Part shown: piece by piece, positions 56,753-64,000 of the stretch | How the letters are laid out: every line of letters begins with the position of its first letter | Position numbering within the stretch: the stretch's first letter is position 1 | From: Planctomycetaceae bacterium | Lineage (GTDB): Bacteria; Planctomycetota; Planctomycetia; Pirellulales; Pirellulaceae | DNA: 64,000 bases | Assembly (NCBI GenBank): GCA_018660825.1 | Contig: JABJJO010000045.1 | Location: forward strand, 17,505-81,504 | Reading direction: 5' to 3' | Position numbers and translations under genes: made by a program | The notes under the pieces: generated by a model | The model's database searches: none | The model's input: the letters and a program-made list of their open reading frames with translations, nothing else | Told to the model about the DNA's origin: nothing

Positions 56753-57748
56753 CTACTCTGCTTTAGGCCACAAGGCGTATCCAGCAACTTTGGTGCGCAC
56801 TTGCCACAACGTTTTTCCAGCGGTTATATATAGAGTTTTCATGTCCGCGCCCCCAAAACAACAGTTGGTAATCATATCCTCGGGAACTTTAATGATTTCC
56901 AACAGCTTGCCTACTGGTGAAAACACGTAGACCCCAGCGATATTGTCAAGATTTTGTAGTGGGTATTTTCGGTTCGCGCCGGCGGTCACATAGAGGTTAC
57001 CAACACTGTCCATACACATTCCATCGCCGCCCCGCCCAGCACCGAAATCATGCAACTCGCGTGCTTTACCGGATGCGAGCCCCGCCTCATCTAGAGCAAA
57101 CGCCCACAGCTTTCGTTGCGGCACGGTTGGGTTGTTGTCAACGACATAAAGCGTTTTTTCATCTTGCGTGATTGAGATGCCATTGGGACGAGAGACTGTT
57201 TTATTGTCCAGGATACGAACTAAGCCCGTACCATCTGAATTCACTCGATAAACACCTTCCACCGTCAGTTCCAACATACTGCGATCCGGCGAGTAGTAAG
57301 GATCGGTAAAATAGATTCTGCCCGACTTATCAATACATAAGTCGTTCAGGCTGTTGAAGCGATCACCTCCATAGTTATCCGCTAGGACTGTCTGTTTTTT
57401 ACTGATTGGATCAATACGAACCAATCGCCGGCCGCCGAGGCCACCTTTTTCGTTTCCCTGACAAGCAATCAAAAACCCATGAGCATCAAACATCAATCCG
57501 TTTGCACGACCACTGGGATTTAAGAAGGTGTCCGCTACGTCGGCACCTGGTGCCAGACGTAAAATGCGATTGTTTTGAATGTCGGTATAGAATACTGAGC
57601 CATCGCGATGATAGGCAGGGCCTTCGGTAAATACTAATTCATTGACCGAAGTTACCTCGGACTCGACGATGCCGCTTTCCTGAGCTGCGAGTGAATACCA
57701 GGAGCACATGCTCAACAAAACCGCCAACACTTTTGCTTGTCTGACCAT
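56753..57748 (-). CDS. Secreted SMP-30/gluconolactonase-like protein
   Basis: 331 aa from the ATG at 57748, which has AAGGA nine bases upstream; the TTG three codons earlier in the track abuts that site and is rejected. Signal peptide VLAVLLSMCSWYSLAAQE. Six-bladed beta-propeller repeats with the SMP-30 pattern: VNELVFTEGPAYHRDGSVFYTD (metal-binding Glu), FNSLNDLCIDKSGRIYFTDPYYS (Asn/Asp metal ligands), SRPNGISITQDEKTLYVVDNNP and GRGGDGMCMDSVGNLYVTAG. Members open sugar lactones with Ca or Zn. It fits sugar oxidation by the exported Gfo/Idh enzymes producing lactones, but the link is inferred. Confidence 0.88.
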   Translation of the reverse strand: MVRQAKVLAVLLSMCSWYSLAAQESGIVESEVTSVNELVFTEGPAYHRDGSVFYTDIQNNRILRLAPGADVADTFLNPSGRANGLMFDAHGFLIACQGNEKGGLGGRRLVRIDPISKKQTVLADNYGGDRFNSLNDLCIDKSGRIYFTDPYYSPDRSMLELTVEGVYRVNSDGTGLVRILDNKTVSRPNGISITQDEKTLYVVDNNPTVPQRKLWAFALDEAGLASGKARELHDFGAGRGGDGMCMDSVGNLYVTAGANRKYPLQNLDNIAGVYVFSPVGKLLEIIKVPEDMITNCCFGGADMKTLYITAGKTLWQVRTKVAGYALWPKAE

Positions 57749-57849
57749 CGTGGACAATCCTTTTTATGAAATAGACCTGTTTATATCACGTCTATTTTAC
57801 AACGGATTGAACGCCAATATTAGTGGTGCGGCGAGGCGGATTACCGTGA

Positions 57850-58605
57850 CTAAGAAACTCGAATTACGGTAGCCTCATACGTGCCGTCATCGTGCAGATC
57901 AATGATGCGAAACCCTGGTGGTAAATCTTCCGTAGCGAACTCCGCTGAATTCACTTTGAATTGAACCGATGTACTCGGCGTCGTTACAACCGTCGCTTGA
58001 AACAACTCCGTCTGAAATTCTTGGTGCACATGACCACACACCACTAGCTTGATATGCTCGAACCGCTCCACGAGATTGGCAAACGGAATGAAAGAGAGTA
58101 GCCCTAATTTATCAACCCACTCGCTGCCAACAAACACGGGAGGATGGTGCATAAACAATACCGTCGGTTGATTCGACGATTCTAAACGACTCTCTAGCCA
58201 TTGCCATTGGGGTCCATTTAAATCACCTTCGACTGCCCCATCTAAAAGTGTGTCCAGCCCAATCAATTGCCACTCGCCCACTTCATCGACAAACGTCACC
58301 ACTGCGGGGCAACCATTAATCCGATCACCGAATGCCTCACGCATTCCATCACGCATGTCGTGATTACCAGGTATCACCCGTAGTTTGTCTTCCCACGGCG
58401 TCAAGATTTCACGAACCATGTGGTAGGCATCTGGCCCTTCTTCGTGGACCAAATCACCCGTAACAATCATACGATCACATTCCATATAATTGTCTTGGAT
58501 TAATCGCAAAACACGTTTTAGCGAATCATGGGTCTGGCAGCCAAGCAATTCCTCCGACGGATTCGTCGATAGATGTGTGTCGGTAATTTGTACGATTCGC
58601 GCCAC
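57850..58605 (-). CDS. Calcineurin-type metallophosphoesterase, CpdA-like
   Basis: 251 aa when started at the GTG at 58605, which has AGGA nine bases before it and gives MARIVQITDTHL. The TTG at 58641 in the track lacks a ribosome-binding site and would overlap the upstream gene. Motifs (numbered on the longer form): DTH at 21-23, GDLVHE at 62, GNHD at 92-95, MHHPP at ~164 and GHVH at 203-206, the full two-metal site. It resembles cyclic-AMP phosphodiesterase CpdA and 3',5'-cyclic nucleotide or phosphoprotein hydrolases. No signal peptide. Nineteen bases downstream of the PPC protein gene and likely co-transcribed. Confidence 0.87.
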   Translation of the reverse strand: MARIVQITDTHLSTNPSEELLGCQTHDSLKRVLRLIQDNYMECDRMIVTGDLVHEEGPDAYHMVREILTPWEDKLRVIPGNHDMRDGMREAFGDRINGCPAVVTFVDEVGEWQLIGLDTLLDGAVEGDLNGPQWQWLESRLESSNQPTVLFMHHPPVFVGSEWVDKLGLLSFIPFANLVERFEHIKLVVCGHVHQEFQTELFQATVVTTPSTSVQFKVNSAEFATEDLPPGFRIIDLHDDGTYEATVIRVS

Positions 58606-58624
58606 AGTCGGATTTCCTAGCTTC

Positions 58625-60736
58625 CTATTTTCCCGGCTCAACCTCTTTGGGAACCGTTGTTATAAACAATGGTTTGCTGCTATACGTCGCTTTCATCACA
58701 AAATTTAGCGATATGTTTGCCATCACGCTAACTTGCTGTCTTTCGACCTTTTCTATTTTATCATCGGCAACCAACGTAATATGACCTTTGGTTTCTTTGC
58801 CGGTAATTAAGATTTTACTTTTGCTGCCGTCCAACTTAACCCCTTTTGGCAGTGTATCTCCCCATACTGAGCTAAGATGTTTGAAAAGTACATCTAAGGA
58901 AATATTCTTGTCAAATCCTTCTGCGCGTGTCATTTCAACATCAATCCGCACTTCCTCGCCTGGCCTCAGCGTAATTTCTTGCGTGCTCAATTTCAACGAT
59001 TGAATGTCACTCGGCGCCTGAACCGAGACCGTATGCACCTCGACTGGAAAATGATTGCGGCCACCGCCGGGCATATACGTTTCTTGATACGCAAGTGCGT
59101 CCACTTCAACAACATCTTCCTCGTCACCGTCCACTGCAGTACCATAGATCCGCACATTGGCTGCCCCCAACGGCGCACCCTTGGCCGCTTGGAAAATAAT
59201 GCATCCATCAGCCGCATCCCCAAGAATCCGACCGGCAAAAGCAGTCACGCCGGTTGGCATCCCAGAAACATGAAGTTGCACTTCACCGGTAAATCCGTTG
59301 AGCCGCTTGGTACGGCAGAATACAACACCTCCCGTACCTGGCGAAGTCAGGGTCTTGGCCGTATCTAACAACAATTCAAACGAGGGGCGGCTATGCGTAA
59401 TCTCCAACGCATAAACAAACTCAGCACCACCACGTAAGTGGCGATCATAGACAGCGATATAGTAAATGCCGTCGTTGGGTACAACATAGTTCTCGATCCG
59501 CGAATCCCAATAAGTACGCCGTCCAAACTGAAAATCATCCGCCGTTTTAAGCTGCCCGCCTGCTGAATTTTCTAACACCAAATAACTATCAAGCATCGAT
59601 TGCCGACGTCGAGCGATTATTTCAAACGATATTTTGTCCCCCTTTTGGGCTGCAAACTGATAATAATCAATATCCGCTTCACTGCTAACGCGACCATTAA
59701 TGACTGCCGGTATTTGAATCGGCTGAGCATGTTCTTTGTCATTGTTGTCTGTGGTGGACTCCAGCAATATGGTTTCCTCTGAAACATAAACCGCCACCGG
59801 ATCAAACACTTGTTGTTCATCCTTCAAGGACAGCATTTGTGGCCCCAGAGGCAACCCTGTAGTAACTGGAACATATGTAATCATCTTGTCAGTCGGCACA
59901 CTCTCACCAATCAATTCAAACGTCGTCGGCTTCGTCGCAGAAATTGCCAGGGGGAAAACATTGGTGGCAAACGGTCGATTTAACACGTCGATAGCGTAGT
60001 TCCAATATTTGTTGCCCGTAAAACGCACATCTCGAACTTCGAGGTAATATTCCCCCACTTGCTTAAATTCAACCACCATAAACGGATCCGCCGCAAAATA
60101 ATTATCATTGGCCGCGATGGTCGAGCCCTGACTGTTTTTGATCGTAATCATCGGGTCCGCGTGTTTCTGAAGATCATGAATACGATCTTGCAGTCGCATG
60201 CAGCGGCAATGAAAAACTAACTGAGTTGGAGCGTCAATTGAAAACTTAAAATAATCGCGGTCTTCTACCTTCTCAATCACTCCGGTAAGCGTTGCTGGAA
60301 TCTCAAACACCATCGCTTTTTCTGACGAATCTGATTTGAGATCTTCAAAAACCACCTTGTCCCGTGTCACCACAATTTGGCCAACGGTGCTCACTCCGCG
60401 GGGAGTCAATAACTTGAACTCTCGAACTCCCGGAGCGGCGTTGGCCGTTGCGGTAAATCTAATTTTGAGTGTGGTGAGCGACGGTTCCGTCGGCTTTACA
60501 CCTTCTTTCACTGGGGGCAACTCCGGATGAATCACTTCACCAGACAACCCCTCACCCGAGATGATAACTTGATTCGCTCCCCACATGCTGTAACGTGATT
60601 GAACTTCTAGCTCACCCGTAGTGCCGATTTGGACCGCGATTGGCTGCAACGTCATCAACATTGGATACGATGTTTGCGCTTGTACCCCGATTGCAAAGAA
60701 AAGGCCAAATAAAAACGTGCCAGCGAGTCGCTTCAC
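58625..60736 (-). CDS. Secreted PPC-domain protein
   Basis: 703 aa from the GTG at 60736, supported by AGGAG seven bases upstream and a signal peptide KRLAGTFLFGLFFAIGVQAQ; the TTG at 60760 is rejected. Two bacterial pre-peptidase C-terminal (PPC) domains are seen: the first at ~140-250 (VEDRDYFKFSIDAPTQLVFHC), the second at ~325-430 (INGRVSSEADIDYYQFAAQKGDKISFEI, YWDSRIENYVVPNDGIYYIAVYDRH). Ig-like beta segments flank them. No protease domain is present; PPC-only proteins of this size commonly follow DUF1549/1553 genes in planctomycetes, as here (gap 31 bases from the upstream stop). Probably binds or scaffolds at the cell surface. Confidence 0.85.
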   Translation of the reverse strand: MKRLAGTFLFGLFFAIGVQAQTSYPMLMTLQPIAVQIGTTGELEVQSRYSMWGANQVIISGEGLSGEVIHPELPPVKEGVKPTEPSLTTLKIRFTATANAAPGVREFKLLTPRGVSTVGQIVVTRDKVVFEDLKSDSSEKAMVFEIPATLTGVIEKVEDRDYFKFSIDAPTQLVFHCRCMRLQDRIHDLQKHADPMITIKNSQGSTIAANDNYFAADPFMVVEFKQVGEYYLEVRDVRFTGNKYWNYAIDVLNRPFATNVFPLAISATKPTTFELIGESVPTDKMITYVPVTTGLPLGPQMLSLKDEQQVFDPVAVYVSEETILLESTTDNNDKEHAQPIQIPAVINGRVSSEADIDYYQFAAQKGDKISFEIIARRRQSMLDSYLVLENSAGGQLKTADDFQFGRRTYWDSRIENYVVPNDGIYYIAVYDRHLRGGAEFVYALEITHSRPSFELLLDTAKTLTSPGTGGVVFCRTKRLNGFTGEVQLHVSGMPTGVTAFAGRILGDAADGCIIFQAAKGAPLGAANVRIYGTAVDGDEEDVVEVDALAYQETYMPGGGRNHFPVEVHTVSVQAPSDIQSLKLSTQEITLRPGEEVRIDVEMTRAEGFDKNISLDVLFKHLSSVWGDTLPKGVKLDGSKSKILITGKETKGHITLVADDKIEKVERQQVSVMANISLNFVMKATYSSKPLFITTVPKEVEPGK

Positions 60737-60767
60737 GATCACACTCCTCAAAGATAGCAATCTTCTG

Positions 60768-63242
60768 TTATTGGATATAAATGAATTGTTTGGAATTGAT
60801 TAATGCCCACAAGAGGTCTTCGCAACCTTCTTTGATAGTAGGCGCTTCGGAAACAATTTGTTTGCACAGAACCTGTTCGTCCACCGTCGCCGCGCGAGAC
60901 AGTGTCGCCATAAAAATATGAGCGATGACTTCCTCAACAGGAGCTTCCGCTGCTAACAATTTTCCTAAGTGGCTCTGCGGGTCACTAATTTTTTTTGCAA
61001 TTGTATCGCCGTTGAGTGTGTGCAACGCCTGTGCCAAATTCTCATCCGGTGCACGCTCGCACTCACAAACACTCACACGCAACGGCTTTCCAAATGTCTT
61101 CAAAAAGTAGTTCGGGTAATTCGTGTCCGGTAATTCAATCGCCAGTGTCCCCGGTGGTAAATCCTTAAACTTCGTCGCCGTTCCCGTCGCCGTGTTGATC
61201 GCATCGAGCAAGGATTCAGCTGGCATTCGTTTCGCATGATAAAATGCGTAGTATTTACCTGCCGACGCATTCATTTCCGTCGGTTCGGAACCTAGTTGGT
61301 ATGTTCGCGACGTCATAATAACCCGAATCAGCTGTTTTAAATCGTAACCGCTTTTTTCAAACGAAGTGGCAAGCGCGGCGAGCATTGCTTTATTGCTCGC
61401 TGGATTGGTAGATCGCATATCATCAACCGGTTCTACGAGCCCCCGTCCCATCAAATAGCGGACATACCGATTTACCACACTTTTGGCAAACCATGGGTTT
61501 TGGGTAGACGTCAGCCAAGAGGCCAGCGGAATCCGGCGATCCAGTGAATGCTCGATGACGTCGCCATGTAGAACTGTCGGTTTCATTGTTTCCCGCGTGC
61601 GCGGATGTCGTACGTCACCTGTTGGATTTACGACAACGACCCTCTCTCGACCAAACAACCCAAACTCTTCGCTGTTCTTAGTGCCTACTCTCGAGAAGAA
61701 AGCAGCCATGCCATAATAATCCGCTTGGCTGTAGCTTTCGAACGGATGATGGTGACACTTGGCACACTCAAGTCGGATGCCCATAAATAACTGCGATGTC
61801 GCCTCCGTTAAGTCCGATGAATTTTTATTGATCTGATAGTAATTCGCGGGACCATTCATATACAAAGATCCGCGCGCCTGAATTAGGTCTTTCACAAATT
61901 CATCAAATCCTCGATTAACTCGAAACGATTCGCGGATCCAATTGTGTAACGACCACATCCCTTGTTCACCAAGCGTCGCGGAGCTGTTGCGAATCAGGTC
62001 CGACCATTTGAGTGTCCAATAGGCCGCAAAGCGATCATTAAAAACATCTTGCGTCGGATCGCCCGTAAGACCTAATAGTTGATCTATCAACTTGGTGCGT
62101 TTATCAGGATCGTCCAAATCTAAAAACTGTTGTGTCTCGGACGGTGTCGGCAAGCCGCCGATGGCATCGAGGTAAGCGCGGCGGACAAATGTTGAATCAT
62201 CACACAGCAGGGAAGGTTGAATTCCTAATTCTCGGAATTTCTCGCCCGCAAATTTATCCACTAAGTTGTCTTCCGACCACTCCTGCAGGTCGACCTCCGC
62301 ATGATATGGAATCGTCACCATAAACGTCGTTGCTTGACCTTCAAACCGCACCATGACACCCGCTTGGCCCCGACCCAGTGTTTCTACTAATCCAGCCGTT
62401 GAAACCTTCAAGAGTCCATCATCCAATGAATCATATCGCGCCAACGCGGTTACATCTCGCGTGGTCCCATCGGAATAGGTCGCTCGGATTTGAAGCTGTT
62501 GCATGCTACCGACTTCAGCAACACGGCGACCAGGTGTAGCTACTAGGTCGACTACTTCCGGTGAGTCCTTCGCCGGGCCTTGAGCACCACCGCGAACCCA
62601 CTGAACCAAGGTGTTATACATCACTGAACCAACCTTGAGCCGTTTACCACCACCGTGAGGCAATCGCGCCGTGGGTTTCAAAACAAACAAGCTATTCTCA
62701 GGACGAATATAGTCCACTCGCCGTTCTAATTGATCCTTTACAATCGCTGCGAAATCTTTGCTTGGATCATAGCCAAAGACAGAAAGCACAAATCCCCCTT
62801 TGCCATGCTGACTCGCGTGGCAAGCTCCCATATTACAACCCGCTTTGGAAAGAACTGGTTGGACACTGTAGTGGAAATCTACCTCCGGGTTTTCCGTAAT
62901 GTCAGCAACAATTACAGATACAATCCTCTTGCTGCGGCCGACTCGAATCTGAATCTCGGCCGTGCCATTAGCAACCGCTAATAACAAACCCACTTGATCT
63001 ACCGTCACGACATCCACATTCGAGGATGTATATTTCGCGGTGTGTGTTAAGTCAGCGCTGTCTATCCGAATTTCATCCGACTTGGTCGCTGTGATGACTA
63101 ATTGAGCCTGAGCAAAATTACCGTTGAGTAATACTTTGCTCGGCAGCACGGCAAATTTAGCTGCCGCCGTCACCTCGGCTGGAAGCAAAGCCGCCGAGAG
63201 GAGGCTCAACGCCATGATCATCGTGCAGTAATTATTTTTCAT
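60768..63242 (-). CDS. DUF1549/DUF1553 secreted protein with N-terminal Ig-like (BIG2) domain
   Basis: 824 aa from the ATG at 63242. Signal peptide CTMIMALSLLSAALLPAEVTAA. N-terminal BIG2-type domain (~30-115; AVLPSKVLLNGNFAQAQLVI to VANGTAEIQIRVG). Heme-like site CNMGACH at 136-142, the planctomycete C-x4-C-H variant and not the usual CxxCH. Second Ig-like segment at ~240-320, DUF1549 at ~330-520 (RRAYLDAIGGLPTPSETQQFLD; AKCHHHPFESYSQADYYG with another His/Cys site), DUF1553 to the end (NPWFAKSVVNRYVRYLMGRGLVEPVDDMR). Ends FIYIQ, the standard PSD1 tail. First visible gene of the operon with PPC and metallophosphoesterase; ThuA-like gene lies before it. Confidence 0.9.
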   Translation of the reverse strand: MKNNYCTMIMALSLLSAALLPAEVTAAAKFAVLPSKVLLNGNFAQAQLVITATKSDEIRIDSADLTHTAKYTSSNVDVVTVDQVGLLLAVANGTAEIQIRVGRSKRIVSVIVADITENPEVDFHYSVQPVLSKAGCNMGACHASQHGKGGFVLSVFGYDPSKDFAAIVKDQLERRVDYIRPENSLFVLKPTARLPHGGGKRLKVGSVMYNTLVQWVRGGAQGPAKDSPEVVDLVATPGRRVAEVGSMQQLQIRATYSDGTTRDVTALARYDSLDDGLLKVSTAGLVETLGRGQAGVMVRFEGQATTFMVTIPYHAEVDLQEWSEDNLVDKFAGEKFRELGIQPSLLCDDSTFVRRAYLDAIGGLPTPSETQQFLDLDDPDKRTKLIDQLLGLTGDPTQDVFNDRFAAYWTLKWSDLIRNSSATLGEQGMWSLHNWIRESFRVNRGFDEFVKDLIQARGSLYMNGPANYYQINKNSSDLTEATSQLFMGIRLECAKCHHHPFESYSQADYYGMAAFFSRVGTKNSEEFGLFGRERVVVVNPTGDVRHPRTRETMKPTVLHGDVIEHSLDRRIPLASWLTSTQNPWFAKSVVNRYVRYLMGRGLVEPVDDMRSTNPASNKAMLAALATSFEKSGYDLKQLIRVIMTSRTYQLGSEPTEMNASAGKYYAFYHAKRMPAESLLDAINTATGTATKFKDLPPGTLAIELPDTNYPNYFLKTFGKPLRVSVCECERAPDENLAQALHTLNGDTIAKKISDPQSHLGKLLAAEAPVEEVIAHIFMATLSRAATVDEQVLCKQIVSEAPTIKEGCEDLLWALINSKQFIYIQ

Positions 63243-63291
63243 TGTTCCGTGCGTTGGCAATAGTTTCTAGTGTATTCGCAGACACGCGTCG

Positions 63292-64000
63292 TTAATTCAA
63301 AGCCCACGCAATCGCATTCTTCAACAACACGTTCATGGTTTTTGTATCAAAATCTTTGATGTGCCCGAGGGATGTATAAAAAGCTCGCCCTCCAAAAATT
63401 GTCTTATTCGTCCAAGCGATTGGCTCCATTGGTTTCCCCGGTATTGTGCCTGACAGTATCGCCTGGGTGGAACTTGACAACGGATTTACCTGATACAGCG
63501 ACCCTATCGTGGTGAAATCTTTGAGGTCAAGGCCGTTAAGAATCTCGTGCTGGCACAACGCCGCAACGGTTGTCGTTTTTCCGTTACCGTGGTGATTCGC
63601 ATAATTCCCTCCCCAAATCTCTTGGTCAAATTTTTCCCAAGCCACTAGGCCTTCCGGCGGCGCTTCACCTCGTAACGAAAACGCATGGCTTGCTGTTCGA
63701 ATACCAACCACTGGTTTGCCATTTTCCATATGCTGTCGGACTGCCTGTAGTTGGTCCTGTGGAAGAACTCGGCGGCGAATACTAATCAGTAGTAAATCCG
63801 CCTGTGTGATCGCGGGGATCGAATTGGGTAAAGCATTGCGTTCGCCTTGGCCATCTTCATCACAATGAACAATCGTCACTTTGTAATCTTGCCCCAGATG
63901 CTCTAAAGCAAATCGCGGCAAAGATTCGTTTGTTCGATATTCGCGTTCAGCAATCAGGATAACAACGTGCTTTCTGGTATCTGTTGAAAATACAAACGGC
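63292..64000 (-). CDS. ThuA-like domain protein (5' end outside window)
   Basis: The track ORF starts at an internal TTG (63921), but the frame is open to the window edge. The upstream residues HVVILIAEREYRTNESLPRF are the ThuA-like opening, so the gene is cut by the window end. The visible ~235 residues contain ITQADLLLISIRRRVLPQDQLQAVRQHMENGKPVVGIRTASHAFS (class I glutamine amidotransferase-like fold), ANHHGNGKTTTVAALCQHEILNGL, PIAWTNKTIFGGRAFYTSLGHIKDF and a terminal NVLLKNAIAWALN. ThuA proteins are linked to trehalose/sugar use, but their activity is unsettled. It precedes the DUF1549/1553 gene by 49 bases in the same direction. Confidence 0.87.
   Translation of the reverse strand, partial: PFVFSTDTRKHVVILIAEREYRTNESLPRFALEHLGQDYKVTIVHCDEDGQGERNALPNSIPAITQADLLLISIRRRVLPQDQLQAVRQHMENGKPVVGIRTASHAFSLRGEAPPEGLVAWEKFDQEIWGGNYANHHGNGKTTTVAALCQHEILNGLDLKDFTTIGSLYQVNPLSSSTQAILSGTIPGKPMEPIAWTNKTIFGGRAFYTSLGHIKDFDTKTMNVLLKNAIAWALN

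Noticed and set aside
58606-58641. 17-base overlap between PPC and metallophosphoesterase genes
   Set aside because: It depends on a TTG start without a Shine-Dalgarno. The GTG at 58605 with AGGA nine bases before it removes the overlap.
1-64000. CRISPR arrays, transposases, phage or toxin-antitoxin genes, tRNA genes
   Set aside because: No regularly spaced repeats, no transposase or integrase motifs, and no cloverleaf-like sequence was noticed on reading; a tRNAscan or CRISPR search would be decisive.

Overview
The window looks like chromosomal DNA of a planctomycete, most likely of the Pirellulales type and probably aquatic. The lineage call rests on several family signatures. There are two DUF1549/DUF1553 (PSCyt/PSD1) secreted proteins, four DUF1501 proteins, and a DUF1800 protein. 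There is a secreted protein with the N-terminal LEDRRMLA motif of planctomycete exported proteins, plus sulfatases, many exported Gfo/Idh/MocA oxidoreductases, and PPC-domain and ThuA-like proteins. Base composition is moderate by eye and no tRNA, rRNA, CRISPR array, IS element or phage gene is visible. All gaps between genes are shorter than 300 bases.

Layout. 1-2.1 kb: the 3' part of an iron-type alcohol dehydrogenase resembling phosphonoacetaldehyde reductases, then a secreted alpha/beta hydrolase on the minus strand. 2.2-11.1 kb (+): a LEDRRMLA repeat protein, then a tight run made of an unknown secreted 585-aa protein, DUF1800, DUF1501 and a second DUF1501. 11.1-16.3 kb (-): exported Gfo/Idh plus a SUMF1-domain protein, then SDR, Gfo/Idh and HpcH/HpaI aldolase, which diverge from a sodium:solute symporter (16.5 kb) followed by a GT4 glycosyltransferase. 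19.7-31.7 kb is a housekeeping translation block: thrS-infC on minus, a small lipoprotein, rpmI-rplT-pheS-pheT on plus, ridA and hisI on minus, an XRE regulator, metG, and a CbiX-like chelatase.

31.8-35.9 kb: an ABC importer (ATPase and permease on plus, NMT1-like binding lipoprotein on minus) with an MscS channel gene between. 36-43.6 kb (+): flotillin-like protein translationally coupled to a SUMF1-domain protein, exported Gfo/Idh, a large lipoprotein, and a discoidin-PhoD phosphatase. 43.6-49.4 kb (-): DUF1549/1553, DUF1501 and SGNH hydrolase in one operon. 49.5 kb (+): FGGY sugar kinase. 51-64 kb (-): ThuA-like (cut by the window end), DUF1549/1553, PPC protein, metallophosphoesterase, SMP-30 lactonase, DUF1501, Gfo/Idh and a double sulfatase.

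Functionally the window mixes translation genes with a large exported repertoire suited to handling sulfated or otherwise decorated polysaccharide. The most unusual points are: a probable ATC start and structured leader for infC; the classical thrS-infC-rpmI-rplT order split into divergent halves; structured RNA upstream of rplT and pheS; a PheT that lacks the OB-fold tRNA-binding insertion; a two-in-one sulfatase; and SUMF1-type proteins without the FGE catalytic cysteines, found twice directly upstream of an exported Gfo/Idh gene. I saw no clear new defence-type or mobile system.
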